A stretch of 64,000 nt of DNA from Arthrobacter agilis (GCF_002157505.1 NZ_NFSC01000030.1:1-64000); one strand, 5' to 3'; numbered from the stretch's first letter, positions 27,788 to 37,531 are shown. Numbers and translations: made by a program. Notes: generated by a model not told the origin, from the letters alone.

Positions 27788-28023
27788 AAGGGTCCCGGAC
27801 AACAATCGAGTGGACCGAGTAGGGACGCCATGCCTACCTGTGAACCGACGCTCCCCGGGCTTCCCCACACGTGGTGCTACGTTCAACCCCGCGCGCCATA
27901 CCTGCCTTTTCATAAGTACCTACTCGTTCTTCCTCAGTCCCCGGACAAGGGCGCCCGGCGTAGAAAGAATCGACTTGGAGAACTTTCGGTCTCTCTCGGT
28001 CACCTCTACGTTGGGAATAACTT

Positions 28024-28578
28024 ATGAGAAGAATTCTGGCTACTGTCGCCATCGCCGGCGCTATAACCCTCTCGGGTGCGACAGCCGCTGCTGCCCTCGA
28101 GTACCCTGCCGCTCCCGCCCGGGGAGGAGTGGATACCGGCACCGTCTCTCCCGGAGGGGCCGCGACGTTCACCGGTTCCGGCATGACCCCCGGGGAGTCC
28201 GTGACGATCACCGTCACCTGCAACGGGAGTGACTATTCATCAATCGAGTCGGCCACCGTCGTCGCCGATGCACAGGGCAATTTCACCTATCGCGCCGTTC
28301 TGAACGTTCCCGGGGTCTGCACGCTCAAGGCCGTCGGAGCAGGGTCGGGTGCGACGGCGACAGCGCAGGTATCGGTCTCCGGCGCTGCCAGGACTGTCGC
28401 GTCCAGCCAGGGCCCTGCCAGCACGGGTCAGGGCCTTGCCAACACGGGTCAGGGCCTTGCCAACACCGGCCTCGATGGCTCGATGATCCTGTGGGGAGCC
28501 ACCGGTATCGGCGCCCTGACGCTCGGAACCGTCGCCGTGGCCGCTTCCCGCCGCCGCGCGAAGGACATTACGACCTGA
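28024..28578 (+). CDS. LANTG-anchored small surface protein 2
   Basis: Paralogous in plan to 27110-27727: 184 residues with a signal peptide (MRRILATVAIAGAITLSGAT), the same kind of Ig-like domain (DTGTVSPGGAATFTGSGM, ESVTITV), two Cys not present in the first protein, and a tail with LANTG, hydrophobic helix and SRRR. The sorting motif is duplicated by a 21-bp tandem DNA repeat that gives GQGLANTG twice; only the second copy (145-149) is at the right distance from the helix. The start has only a weak GGGA upstream. Followed by a strong terminator. Confidence 0.82.
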   Translation: MRRILATVAIAGAITLSGATAAAALEYPAAPARGGVDTGTVSPGGAATFTGSGMTPGESVTITVTCNGSDYSSIESATVVADAQGNFTYRAVLNVPGVCTLKAVGAGSGATATAQVSVSGAARTVASSQGPASTGQGLANTGQGLANTGLDGSMILWGATGIGALTLGTVAVAASRRRAKDITT

Positions 28579-28600
28579 GACTCCCGTCTCCGGTTTCCAG

Positions 28601-28632
28601 CAGAGGCTCCGGGCATCCGCCCGGAGCCTCTG
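28601..28632. terminator. 14-bp perfect terminator hairpin
   Basis: CAGAGGCTCCGGGC, loop ATCC, GCCCGGAGCCTCTG, followed by CTGTTT on the plus strand, 20 bp after the second LANTG gene. Confidence 0.85.
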
Positions 28633-28991
28633 CTGTTTGCCTACCTGTACAGCGTGGGCCGGCCGGAGCGAGGACGGGCCCGTTAAAGCGAACCGGCCCC
28701 CCGTCATTGGAGGGCCGATCCGCTATCCGATGCTCCTGACACCTCTCGAGGTGCTCCGGGAGCGAGTATGAGGGTCGGCGACGGCTGGGGACGAAGTCCT
28801 GGTCTCAAGAGAACTCCTACGCCGCCGACCCAGAACATGGGCCGTAGATGGTGTCCGGATTTCCGGTTTTGCCATCTTCGACTGAAACAACTCTAGGCGG
28901 CTGACGGGAGGCCATCACGAGTAATCCAGACCCTAATCAAATCGGGAACTACTCAGATAAACCCCGGGATTACCTATCCGGACGGCCCCTG
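28633..28991. other. intergenic tract with a structured element
   Basis: No gene. It contains the palindromic element 28772-28831 that has a relative at 52855-52911. Confidence 0.5.
28772..28831. repeat. structured repeat element, copy A
   Basis: GGGTCGGCG (28772-28780) pairs perfectly with CGCCGACCC (28823-28831), enclosing a TGGTCTCA core. It aligns almost without gaps to 52855-52911 over CGGCGACG, TGGTCTCA and CGCCGCCGACCC. It lies 3' of the LuxR gene on one strand and 3' of the LANTG gene on the other. Function unknown; could be a bidirectional terminator or a REP-like element. Confidence 0.5.
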
Positions 28992-31727
28992 CTACGTACC
29001 GCGCAACAGTGGTTCGAGTTCGGCCGCAAGCTCTTCGCGCCGGCCTATTCCCAGCTTGACGTAGATGCGGTAGAGGTGTCCCTCGACGGTCCGGGTGGAG
29101 ACGGTCAGGCTCCGCGCGATCTCCTTGTTGGACAGTCCCCGCAGGGCAAGCAGGGCGATCTCCCGTTCCCGCGACGTGAGGGGCGAAGAACCCTCGAGTT
29201 CGACAGGCTCCACGAGCAGGCCGCCGTCGATCATGCCACGGCGCCGACGGACGACGGCGGCAAGCGCCCGCTGCGACCTCGCATCTCCCACCTCGGCATA
29301 CGCCTCCATGGCCCGACGGCAGGCATCCGTTGCAAGCAGGTATTTCTGGAACAACTCGGCGCGATCACCGGCTTCGGCCAGGCCGGCCGCATCATGCGAG
29401 ACCAGCGCCGAGGCATAGGCGTGCAGGACGTCCGCTTCCGCTCCCTCGAGCGTGCCGGACACACGTGCCAACAGCTCCGGCGACTGCTCGTTGCCGAGCG
29501 CCGTGGCGAGTTCGAGGATGTCCTTCTCGCAGCTGAACCACCCGCTGCCGTGGGCCTCGGCGGCGTACTCCAGCAGGGCCGACTGCCTGGCACCCCTGAG
29601 GAGGAGTGTCTGGGCGGCATCATCGAACGCCCTGCCGAGCAATGAGTACTGACGGCTCCCGCGGTGCTGGACGTGCGCCAGCTCCGCCGAGCAGAGGGCC
29701 ACGAGCTCCGGTTGGCCCAGGGCAGCAGCAGCCCAGGCGGTGACGCCCAGGGCATAGGGCAGGAGGGCGTCCTGGTCGGAGACACGCAGGGAGGCCAGCG
29801 CCGGCCGGAGTTTCCCCAGGCCACTGGAGAATTGCCCGCGGCGGATGTCGGTGGCCGCGTCGAGGACAGCGAGGCTCCCACTGATGAACGAGTAGTCACG
29901 GCCCTCCCCCGGCGCATACTCGTCCACTGCCTGTTGGGCCGCCAGGAAATCCCCGCTGTGCACGAGCAGACTCACATGGCGGAAGAACACCAGCCGGTGG
30001 AGGTCCAGCATCGGTTGCGCGTTCGACTCCGCGAGGGTGAGGGCGGTGGCGGAGTGCTGCCGGCCCTCGGAGCCCCGCCCGAGCGCACCGAGTGCTTCGG
30101 CCAGGAAGGCATGTGCCAGGACCATCACGCGCTGGCTGCTGCTGCCGCCCGTGATGAGTGGGCGGAGTGTCTCGACGGTCTCGCCGTAACGGCCGATGAG
30201 GTTCCACCCGAATCCCTGGGTGACGACGCGGTGCTGCTCGCTCGTGAGCAGGTCTTCCGCGAAGATCCCGCCCGGGATTTTTCCTGGCCCGGAATCCTCC
30301 GCCTCACCGGGAAGAGGGGAATCGGGGGAATCCGGCCCCAGGGCGTTCAGCGCGTCGGACCAGCGGGCCACGATGTCCTCCGTCCTCGCGACGTCCTCGC
30401 CAGCGGCGAGGAGCTGCCTCACCTCGAGGACACCCGCAGCGGCGATCAGGCCGGGAGTCCCGCCCTCCTCGAGGAGCCCCTTCGACAGGTTCCGGGACTC
30501 CTCGAGCCGGGACAGTTCGAACAGGGCGATCGCGCGGTTCACCTGCGCTGCCACCCCGAGGCGCTCTGCCCGCACTGCGCTCGCGAGCCTCAGTGCCGAT
30601 CGGGGATCCAGAAGGGTCAGCGCCAGGCCGGCCAATTCGAGCAGCTGCTCGTCCGCCACAGGTTCGCCGCAGTCCAGGCTCCACAGCGCGTGCCGGATCT
30701 GTGCCCGTGGCGGAAGGGGCAGCAAATGGCTTTTCGAGCGTAATTCCCGGTGGAGTGCATTACTGCGGCCCACCGGGATCAGCTTGCGCGCGATGCGCCC
30801 GTACAGGTCGTGCATGTGCATGGCGAACGCCGGATTGTCGGGCGCGCTCTGGATGAGCCCCTCGGAGAGCAGCGCGAACACGGCCTCTTCGCTGCTCACG
30901 CTCACGAGGTCGGCGAAGGCGACCACCTCGCCCAGGGCGAGCACGTCGAACGCCTTCCGCTCGACGTCGTCCATCTCCAACGTGATGGCGCGCACGAGAT
31001 CGATCAGGGCGGCCGGCACATTGAGCTCGCCGTCGGCCAGGGTCCAGACGCCCTCGGGCTTGGTCAGGCTCCCGTTCATCAACGCTTCGTCGAGGATCGC
31101 CTTGAGGAACAGCGGGTTCCCGGAGGCCTCGTCGCACAGGCGGTCGCTTGCCCCGCGGACGATGCCGGCGCCAAGGACCTGCGTGCACAGTTCCCGCGCC
31201 TCCACGTAGCCGAGCGGCGCGACGTCGTACCTCTCGAGCAGGCCGTCGCGGCACAGTGACACGAGTTCGTCGGACACCGGCGTGACGGACCGGGAGAACA
31301 CGGCAAGCCGAACAGTCCTCGACGTGACGAGTTGGGCCAGCAAGTGGCTGCTGTCGTCATCGAGCAGGTGTGCGTCGTCGACGATGACGAGGATCGGGCG
31401 CCCGTTGGCCCTCCCCCGGAGGAACGACATCACCATACGGAGGACGGAAAGCGGTGAGGCCATGTCCTCCGCGGTCGCGTCCGTCAGGAACGGGCCGAGT
31501 GCGCCGTACGGAATGGCACCGAGAGCGGAAGCCGGTGTCACGAGGAACGGGGCGAACTCGCCTTGCAGGCGCTTCAGGAGGTGCCGCGCCATGACGCTCT
31601 TGCCCGTGCCGGTGTCCCCATAGATGAAGGCACCGTAGACATCATCCTGTCCGAGCGTCCCCTCGATGTCCGAGAGCAGTGTGCTCCGGCCAACGAGGGG
31701 AACATCACCGGACAGCGCAGAGAACAT
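28992..31727 (-). CDS. large LuxR-family regulator with N-terminal ATPase domain (LAL type) 1
   Basis: Predicted ATP-dependent DNA-binding activator of 911 residues. The N-terminal AAA/STAND-like domain has Walker A GDTGTGKS at 37-44 and Walker B ILVIVDDAHLLDD. A long helical repeat region fills the middle, and a LuxR-type HTH lies in the last 65 residues (LTSREREIALLALRGLSNKE, VSTRTVEGHLYRIYVKLGI). ATG 31727 shares its first base with the stop of the upstream regulator gene (TGATG), so the two are translationally coupled. Neighbouring EPS and LANTG genes are the obvious candidate targets (inference). Confidence 0.9.
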   Translation of the reverse strand: MFSALSGDVPLVGRSTLLSDIEGTLGQDDVYGAFIYGDTGTGKSVMARHLLKRLQGEFAPFLVTPASALGAIPYGALGPFLTDATAEDMASPLSVLRMVMSFLRGRANGRPILVIVDDAHLLDDDSSHLLAQLVTSRTVRLAVFSRSVTPVSDELVSLCRDGLLERYDVAPLGYVEARELCTQVLGAGIVRGASDRLCDEASGNPLFLKAILDEALMNGSLTKPEGVWTLADGELNVPAALIDLVRAITLEMDDVERKAFDVLALGEVVAFADLVSVSSEEAVFALLSEGLIQSAPDNPAFAMHMHDLYGRIARKLIPVGRSNALHRELRSKSHLLPLPPRAQIRHALWSLDCGEPVADEQLLELAGLALTLLDPRSALRLASAVRAERLGVAAQVNRAIALFELSRLEESRNLSKGLLEEGGTPGLIAAAGVLEVRQLLAAGEDVARTEDIVARWSDALNALGPDSPDSPLPGEAEDSGPGKIPGGIFAEDLLTSEQHRVVTQGFGWNLIGRYGETVETLRPLITGGSSSQRVMVLAHAFLAEALGALGRGSEGRQHSATALTLAESNAQPMLDLHRLVFFRHVSLLVHSGDFLAAQQAVDEYAPGEGRDYSFISGSLAVLDAATDIRRGQFSSGLGKLRPALASLRVSDQDALLPYALGVTAWAAAALGQPELVALCSAELAHVQHRGSRQYSLLGRAFDDAAQTLLLRGARQSALLEYAAEAHGSGWFSCEKDILELATALGNEQSPELLARVSGTLEGAEADVLHAYASALVSHDAAGLAEAGDRAELFQKYLLATDACRRAMEAYAEVGDARSQRALAAVVRRRRGMIDGGLLVEPVELEGSSPLTSREREIALLALRGLSNKEIARSLTVSTRTVEGHLYRIYVKLGIGRREELAAELEPLLRGT

Positions 31728-34483
31728 CAGAAGTCGCTCTCCGCCGGAACGAGTTCAGCGAGTTCGGCCCGGGTACTGACGCTGAGCTTCGAGTACACCT
31801 GATACAGATGGCCCTCCACCGTCCGAACGGAGACGAACAGCTTCTGGGCGATCACCCGGTTGCTGCTGCCGGCCGCAGCCATCGCGGCGACCTCGCGCTC
31901 GCGGGCGGTGAGGAGGTCGAGGTTCGCAGCGGCGGCCGTGGCCTGGGGTGCATCGGGTAGCAGTTCCTTCAGCCGCCGCTGGATGATCCGCAATCCGGAC
32001 CGGTCCTGGTTGCGGGTGGTGGCGTTGATGCCGGACTGTGCGATGTCCGCCACCAGGCGGTAGTCACCGGAGGTGGCCGCGCATTCCATCGCCTCGATCA
32101 GCACCCCGACGTCGGAGTGCAGAAGCGCCCGCGAGTACAGGGAACAGGCCCGTGCCAGCGGTCCCTGCAGCGAAGCGGCAAGCACCCCGAGGTCGGCAAC
32201 AGCTTCCTGGCGACCGAGGCGCACTGCGGCGGCGAGGCTCACGAGGGCCCAGATGCTCGCGCCGTCCTGCAGGTCCTTAGAAGCGCGCTCCTGCAACCTG
32301 CGTGCAGCCTCCCCGCGGTTCTCGGTACGGGCCGATGCCAGGAGCTGGTAGTGCCGCGCAGCACGGCGTACGACCCATGAGTTCCCGCGTCCCGGCTCGG
32401 ACAAGGGAAGGTATGCGATCACGTGCTCCAGGGGGCTGGCGAGCGCGTGACAATAGGTGAGCGCGGCTCCGGCAAGCGGCAGGATCCCGTGCGGGTCGGT
32501 GACGCGCAACTGCTCGACCACCGGTTCCAGGACGTTCACGGCGTCACGGGCACGGCCGAGCCCGACCATGGCCAGGCCCTCGGACAGCTGGGTGAGTGAA
32601 CCCCGCCTGAACGACCACCGGTCGGAGGAACGCTGGATCGATTCCAGGAGTTCGGCCACCTCGCTCCAGCCGCCTGTCAGCAGGAACGCGGTCTCGACGC
32701 GGAGCAGTGCGGCATCTGCGACCCGATACGACACGTCGGGATGCGCAAGGCGGCGTACGAGCGATTGCGCCAGTTCATAACCCGCGGACCGCTGGTCCAC
32801 CGTGGCCTGCGCTTCGAGGAGCAGTGACTGGACCGCGACCTGGAACTCGCGTTCCTCGCGGTCCGCGGACCCGAACGGGTCGGTCTCGACGAGGCCTGGC
32901 AGGGTCTCGAGGTTGTCGCGGTAGCGCCCTTCGAACGACGCGAGTTCGGCACGCGCGATGAACACTTTGCGGTCAAGCCGGACCAGGTCGGCCGCTGCAC
33001 GCTCATCCCCTGCTGCCTGCGCTTCACGCTGCCAGTCGGCCAGCTTCTCCGCAGCCTTGGTGAGCGGTTCGGCCGCATCGACGGGCGAGCGCAGGCGCCG
33101 CGCCCGGGACTCCTCGATCTTGTACAGGGTCCATGCTGCGGGGTCGAGCTGGTCCTCCACCGTGGCAAGGACCGCCAGGTGGGCCGTGGCAGCCTCGAGG
33201 TCACCCTGCCCGAGAGCGGCCACGACCGCCTGGTACGCCAGCCGGTGCGAGCGGGACACCGTGCCCAGCGTGGCGATGAGTTCAGTCGCCCGGGCGTAGT
33301 GGCCGTCGTCGTTCAGGGCAGTGGCAGCGGCCACGGCCTGGTCTTCGCTCACGGGGAGTGCGGCCCGCAGCAACCACGCCACCAGGCGGGCCGGGTCTGC
33401 TGCGATCTGCCGGGACGCTGCCGGGAGCCCCTGAAGGTGCTGGTACAGGTCCAATGCCTCTGCGGTGCCGATGGCCTGGGCCACGGCGACGGACAGTCCG
33501 GGCGTCGCAAGGCGTACCCGGGGCTCCACCTCGGAGTCGACGACGAGGATGCCGGCGTCCTGCAGTGTGTCGAGGTCGGCGGGGTCGGCACGCCGGGCGA
33601 GGTCGAACCAGTCCAGCGCTCCTGCGAGGGCTACCAGGTTCACGATGTTCCGCTGGTCAGGCGTGAGCGCGAGGAGCAGCGGCGAATTGCCGACGACTTC
33701 CTGCCCGGCGCCCAGCCGGTCCGGCAGGAGTACCCAGGCCTCCCCGCGCCGCGTGAGGGTACCGCGTTGCACGAAGCCTTTGAGTGCGGCGCGGGTTGCC
33801 GGCAGGTTGCCTCCGCCCACGGCCCACAGTGCCTCGACGCATTCCCTGCTCGCCGGAGCACCGAGCTCCGACTCGACGAAGAGCCCGGTGTCCGCGAAGG
33901 TGAAGGGTCGAAGGTCGAAACGCCGGAGGGAGGCGTTGCGCCACAGCGTCATGAAGGCGGGATCTGCTTTCGCGAAGTCCGTGACCGTCAGGATCACGGA
34001 CGCCACGTTCCCCGCGACGAGCTGTCCGATCAGCGCGGACGACGACCTGTCCAGGTGCTCGGCATTGTCGACGGCGAAGACCACGCGTCGCCCGCCGGCC
34101 TCGGCCTGCAGGTGGGTCGACACGGCACCGAACACGAGTGCCGGGTGCGTGACCGTGGCGGCCAGTTCCGAGAGCAGGAAGCTCAGGGCCCGGTAGGGGA
34201 ACGGTGCGGCAGAGTGCAGTCCGCGGACGTGGATGAGGTAGGTGTCACCGAGGAACCGCTGCACGTGCTGCAGCACGGCGGTCTTCCCTGCGCCGTGCGC
34301 ACCCACCACGACGGCGCCGGCGGAGCCGGGCTCCCGCACCGCGCGCAGTATGCCCGTCATCTCCTCCGCCCGCCCGATGAAGGGCCCGTGCACCGGCGAC
34401 TGGTCGGGCCGGGGAGCCGCCACCCGTAAGGGCTGGGCAGCGGGCGGGAGTGAGTGGGACTGGACGAGATTGTGAGACCGCAT
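31727..34483 (-). CDS. large LuxR-family regulator with N-terminal ATPase domain (LAL type) 2
   Basis: Second regulator of the same architecture, 918 residues: Walker A GAHGAGKT at 61-68, a Walker B-like VVFAVDNAEHLD, a long helical middle and a C-terminal LuxR HTH (LTAREREVAAMAAAGSSNRV, VSVRTVEGHLYQVYSKL). The two proteins have the same plan but are divergent in sequence, so the pair probably arose by an old duplication. This gene is first in the two-gene unit. The Shine-Dalgarno (GAAGAAG) is rather far from ATG 34483. Confidence 0.9.
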   Translation of the reverse strand: MRSHNLVQSHSLPPAAQPLRVAAPRPDQSPVHGPFIGRAEEMTGILRAVREPGSAGAVVVGAHGAGKTAVLQHVQRFLGDTYLIHVRGLHSAAPFPYRALSFLLSELAATVTHPALVFGAVSTHLQAEAGGRRVVFAVDNAEHLDRSSSALIGQLVAGNVASVILTVTDFAKADPAFMTLWRNASLRRFDLRPFTFADTGLFVESELGAPASRECVEALWAVGGGNLPATRAALKGFVQRGTLTRRGEAWVLLPDRLGAGQEVVGNSPLLLALTPDQRNIVNLVALAGALDWFDLARRADPADLDTLQDAGILVVDSEVEPRVRLATPGLSVAVAQAIGTAEALDLYQHLQGLPAASRQIAADPARLVAWLLRAALPVSEDQAVAAATALNDDGHYARATELIATLGTVSRSHRLAYQAVVAALGQGDLEAATAHLAVLATVEDQLDPAAWTLYKIEESRARRLRSPVDAAEPLTKAAEKLADWQREAQAAGDERAAADLVRLDRKVFIARAELASFEGRYRDNLETLPGLVETDPFGSADREEREFQVAVQSLLLEAQATVDQRSAGYELAQSLVRRLAHPDVSYRVADAALLRVETAFLLTGGWSEVAELLESIQRSSDRWSFRRGSLTQLSEGLAMVGLGRARDAVNVLEPVVEQLRVTDPHGILPLAGAALTYCHALASPLEHVIAYLPLSEPGRGNSWVVRRAARHYQLLASARTENRGEAARRLQERASKDLQDGASIWALVSLAAAVRLGRQEAVADLGVLAASLQGPLARACSLYSRALLHSDVGVLIEAMECAATSGDYRLVADIAQSGINATTRNQDRSGLRIIQRRLKELLPDAPQATAAAANLDLLTAREREVAAMAAAGSSNRVIAQKLFVSVRTVEGHLYQVYSKLSVSTRAELAELVPAESDF

Positions 34484-34738
34484 GAAGGATCAGCTTCTTC
34501 CCAGCTTGTGACAGGTTTCTGAAAGTCAGCCTAGGAAGGGAACCGTGACGCGGCACGAGTGGCGGCTACGGAATCGTCAGGTCTCTTACTTGAATCTCCT
34601 ACGTAGCACTGGTCCGCACTACTCGCTTTTGGGTGCACTCTACTCGGCGGCGGCGAGGCTCGTATGGGGTATCCCGCATGCTTCCGCGCCCCGCCGTCCC
34701 ACGTAGAGGGGGCCGAGTATTGACGAAATCAGGATCTC
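34484..34738. other. intergenic region between regulators and prs
   Basis: Right edge of the accessory island, next to the prs stop. No gene, tRNA or att-like repeat recognised. Confidence 0.4.
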
Positions 34739-35719
34739 TCAGGCGTTGCCGTCGAACAGGCTCGTCACTGATCCGTCGTCGAATACTTCGCGGATCGCAC
34801 GTGCGATCAGCGGTGCGATCGAAAGGACCGTGAGCTGCGGGAAGCGCTTCTCGGATGGTATCGGCAGAGTGTTCGTCACCACAACTTCACGCGCACCCGA
34901 CTCCGCCAGGCGCCGCGATGCGGGTTCCGAGAAGACCGCGTGCGTCGCGGCGATGATGACATCCTTGGCGCCGGCGTTCTTCAGCACCTGCACGGCACCG
35001 GAGATCGTTCCGCCCGTGTCGATCATGTCGTCGATGAGCACACAGGTGCGCCCCTCGACCTGCCCGACGACCTGCTTGGACACTGCCTGGTTGGGAACCG
35101 TGAGGTCACGGCTCTTGTGCACGAAAGCCAGGGGCGCACCTCCGAGGCGCTCCGCCCACTGCTCGGCCACCCGCACGCGCCCCGTATCAGGGGACACGAC
35201 CGTGACGTTGTCCGCGTCGACCCGGGTGCGGATGTAGTCCGCGAGCAGCGGGATCGCCATGAGGTGGTCCACGGGCCCGTCGAAGAAGCCCTGGATCTGC
35301 GAGGTGTGGAGGTCCACCGACATCAGGCGGTTGGCGCCTGCGGTCTTGTAGAGGTCGGCGACGAGCCGGGCCGAGATCGGCTCGCGGCCGCGGCCCTTCT
35401 TGTCCTGGCGCGCGTAGGGGTAGAACGGCGAGACGACCGTGATGCGCTTCGCCGACGCCCTCTTCAGGGAGTCGACCATGATGAGCTGCTCCATGAGCCA
35501 GTTGTTCAGGGGTGCCGGGTGCGCCTGGATGACGAAGACATCGGTGCCGCGGACGCTCTCACCGGACCGTACGTAGATCTCCCCGTTCGCGAAGTCGTAC
35601 GCCGACACCGGGAGGAGTTCGGTGCCGAGCCAGGAGGCGATCTCCTCGGCGAGTTCGGGGTGCGCACGCCCAGAGGCGAGCACCAGTTTCTTTTCGCCGT
35701 GCGCCGTGATCTCGCTCAT
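34739..35719 (-). CDS. prs: ribose-phosphate pyrophosphokinase
   Basis: Makes PRPP from ribose-5-phosphate and ATP for nucleotide, His and Trp synthesis and for actinobacterial decaprenyl-phosphoribose. The 326 residues show FANGEIYVRSGESVRGTDVF, YPYARQDKKGRGREPISARL, VDLHTSQIQGFFDGPVDHL and the PRPP loop CVLIDDMIDTGGTISGA. ATG 35719 overlaps the glmU stop by 4 bp (ATGA). In related genomes rplY-pth follow directly; here the island separates them. Confidence 0.97.
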   Translation of the reverse strand: MSEITAHGEKKLVLASGRAHPELAEEIASWLGTELLPVSAYDFANGEIYVRSGESVRGTDVFVIQAHPAPLNNWLMEQLIMVDSLKRASAKRITVVSPFYPYARQDKKGRGREPISARLVADLYKTAGANRLMSVDLHTSQIQGFFDGPVDHLMAIPLLADYIRTRVDADNVTVVSPDTGRVRVAEQWAERLGGAPLAFVHKSRDLTVPNQAVSKQVVGQVEGRTCVLIDDMIDTGGTISGAVQVLKNAGAKDVIIAATHAVFSEPASRRLAESGAREVVVTNTLPIPSEKRFPQLTVLSIAPLIARAIREVFDDGSVTSLFDGNA

Positions 35720-37206
35720 GACTGACCGCTTTCCTGTGGTTCCGGGAGGTGTGCTGGAGGGGTTTTCGGTGTGCTTGCGGCCGCTGCCTCCGCTGATGCG
35801 GTGCCCGGCCGCTTGGCGGCGGTCCACCCGTCGATGGTGCGCTGCGGGGCGACACTGAGACCGAGCGACCCGGCGGGGATGTCCTTGCGGATGACAGCAC
35901 CAGCGCCCGTGTACGCGCCGTCACCGACGGAGACCGGGGCGACGAAGACAGTGTTGGAGCTCGTCCTGACGTGGGATCCAATGACGGTACGGTGCTTGTT
36001 CACCCCGTCGTAGTTGGCCGTGATGTTTCCGCAGCCGATGTTGGTGTATTCGCCGATCTCGGCATCGCCCGCGTACCCGAGGTGCGACAGCTTGGAGCCT
36101 CGTCCGATGGTCACGTTCTTCGTCTCGTAGAACGCGCCGATCTTCCCGTCCTCGCCCAGGACCGTTCCGGGACGCAGGTAGGTGAAGGGACCGACACTCG
36201 CGCCGGCCCCGATGCGCGCACCGCTTCCGTGCGTGCGGACCACGTGCGCGCCTTCGCCGACGACGACGTCCGTCAGCGTGGTGTCGGGACCGACGACGGC
36301 TTCGCGGGCGATGACGGTGGTGCCGTGCAGTTGGGTCCCGGGCAGCACGGTCACGTCCTCGTCCAGTTCGACCGAGGCGTCGATCCACGTGGTGCCGGGG
36401 TCGATGATGCTGACGCCGGCGCGCATCCACCGCTCGAGGATCCTGCGATTGAGTTCGGCACCGAGGTGGGCGAGCTGCACCCGGTCATTGGCGCCCTCGA
36501 CCTGCCAGCGGTCCTGCACCAGGAGACCGGCGACGCGTCCGCCGTCGGCGCGGGCGATACCGAGAACGTCGGTGAGGTAGAGCTCGCCCTGGGCGTTGCT
36601 GGCATCGATCCGGCCCAGTGCGGAGCGCAGGACCGCCGCGTCGAAGGCGTAGATCCCGGAGTTGACCTCACGGATGGCCCGCTGGCCCTCATCCGCATCC
36701 TTGTGCTCGACGATGCCGAGGACGGTGCCGTCGCCGGCCCGAACGATGCGCCCGTACCCCGTGGCGTCGTCGAGCTCGGCGGTGAGCACGGTGACGGCAT
36801 TGCCGGCCTGGGTGTGGGCTTCGACGAGACTCCTCAACGTGGACGTCTCGAGCAGGGGGACGTCCCCGTAGGTGACGACGACCGTGCCCTCGATGGTCCC
36901 CCTCGTCGCGTCGAGCGCGTGGAGCGCCACCTGGACGGCCCGCCCGGTCCCGGGGATCTCGTCCTGGTCGACGAGCACCGCCTCGGGTTCGATCGCGGCG
37001 ACGTGGCCTGCGACCAGTTCGCGTTCATGGCGGACGACGACGGCGAGCTCACGGGGAGCGATGCCCCTCGCTGCCGCGAGTGCGTGTCCGACCATCGAGC
37101 GTCCACCGAGGGTGTGGAGGATCTTGGGGGTCCGGGACTTCATCCGCGTGCCGGCACCAGCTGCGAGGACGATGACCGCCGCCGGATGGATGTGCTGGGA
37201 CGTCAT
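35716..37206 (-). CDS. glmU: bifunctional UDP-N-acetylglucosamine pyrophosphorylase / glucosamine-1-phosphate N-acetyltransferase
   Basis: Catalyses the last two steps to UDP-GlcNAc, a peptidoglycan and EPS precursor. The 496 residues start with the uridylyltransferase motif VIVLAAGAGTRMKSRTPKIL and end in a left-handed beta-helix acetyltransferase domain with FYETKNVTIGRGSKLSHLGY and NIGCGNITANYDGVNKHRT. A Pro/Ala-rich tail follows. I used ATG 37206 (MTSQHIHPAAV), which fits the family; the open frame upstream runs through tRNA-Gln and is not coding. Overlaps prs by 4 bp. Confidence 0.96.
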   Translation of the reverse strand: MTSQHIHPAAVIVLAAGAGTRMKSRTPKILHTLGGRSMVGHALAAARGIAPRELAVVVRHERELVAGHVAAIEPEAVLVDQDEIPGTGRAVQVALHALDATRGTIEGTVVVTYGDVPLLETSTLRSLVEAHTQAGNAVTVLTAELDDATGYGRIVRAGDGTVLGIVEHKDADEGQRAIREVNSGIYAFDAAVLRSALGRIDASNAQGELYLTDVLGIARADGGRVAGLLVQDRWQVEGANDRVQLAHLGAELNRRILERWMRAGVSIIDPGTTWIDASVELDEDVTVLPGTQLHGTTVIAREAVVGPDTTLTDVVVGEGAHVVRTHGSGARIGAGASVGPFTYLRPGTVLGEDGKIGAFYETKNVTIGRGSKLSHLGYAGDAEIGEYTNIGCGNITANYDGVNKHRTVIGSHVRTSSNTVFVAPVSVGDGAYTGAGAVIRKDIPAGSLGLSVAPQRTIDGWTAAKRPGTASAEAAAASTPKTPPAHLPEPQESGQS

Positions 37207-37310
37207 CGTGGTCTCTTCGCTCTGGGGGCTCACGAAGCGGGCACTCCTACCTGTGGTCTCGTGGCCGGCCCCGTGTTCCAGAGGGAACACGTCACCGGGG
37301 CTTGCGCCGT

Positions 37311-37381
37311 TCCGCCCATAGGATTCGAACCTATACTCCACAGCTCCAAAGGCTGGGGTGCTGCCGTTACACCAGGGCGGA
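37311..37381 (-). tRNA. tRNA-Gln (anticodon UUG)
   Basis: The minus strand folds into a cloverleaf: acceptor TCCGCCC/GGGCGGA, D arm GGTG/CACC, anticodon loop CTTTGGA giving TTG, and T arm TATAG-GTTCGAA-CTATA-like with the GGTTCGAATCC signature. No CCA is encoded. It lies about 100 bp upstream of glmU, the arrangement seen in other actinobacteria. Confidence 0.95.
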
Positions 37382-37531
37382 CCATGCGGCAGCAGCACCT
37401 CCGACGAGGAGCACCTGCGCACGGTTATCCAGTTTGCCATGGAGTTTCGACGGCAGCGACTTCGCCCAGCCCGCCATCGACCGACCAGCTAGCATGTTGC
37501 TGTCTCTGTTCGACTATCCCGGGGAAAATCT
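37382..37531. other. promoter region between tRNA-Gln and small ORF
   Basis: Divergent spacer; no further structure recognised. Confidence 0.3.

Noticed and set aside
33179..34429. Long plus-strand ORF antisense to the LuxR regulator
   Set aside because: High-GC mirror frame; the composition is Gly/Arg/Asp-rich without motifs, while the minus strand has Walker A and HTH.
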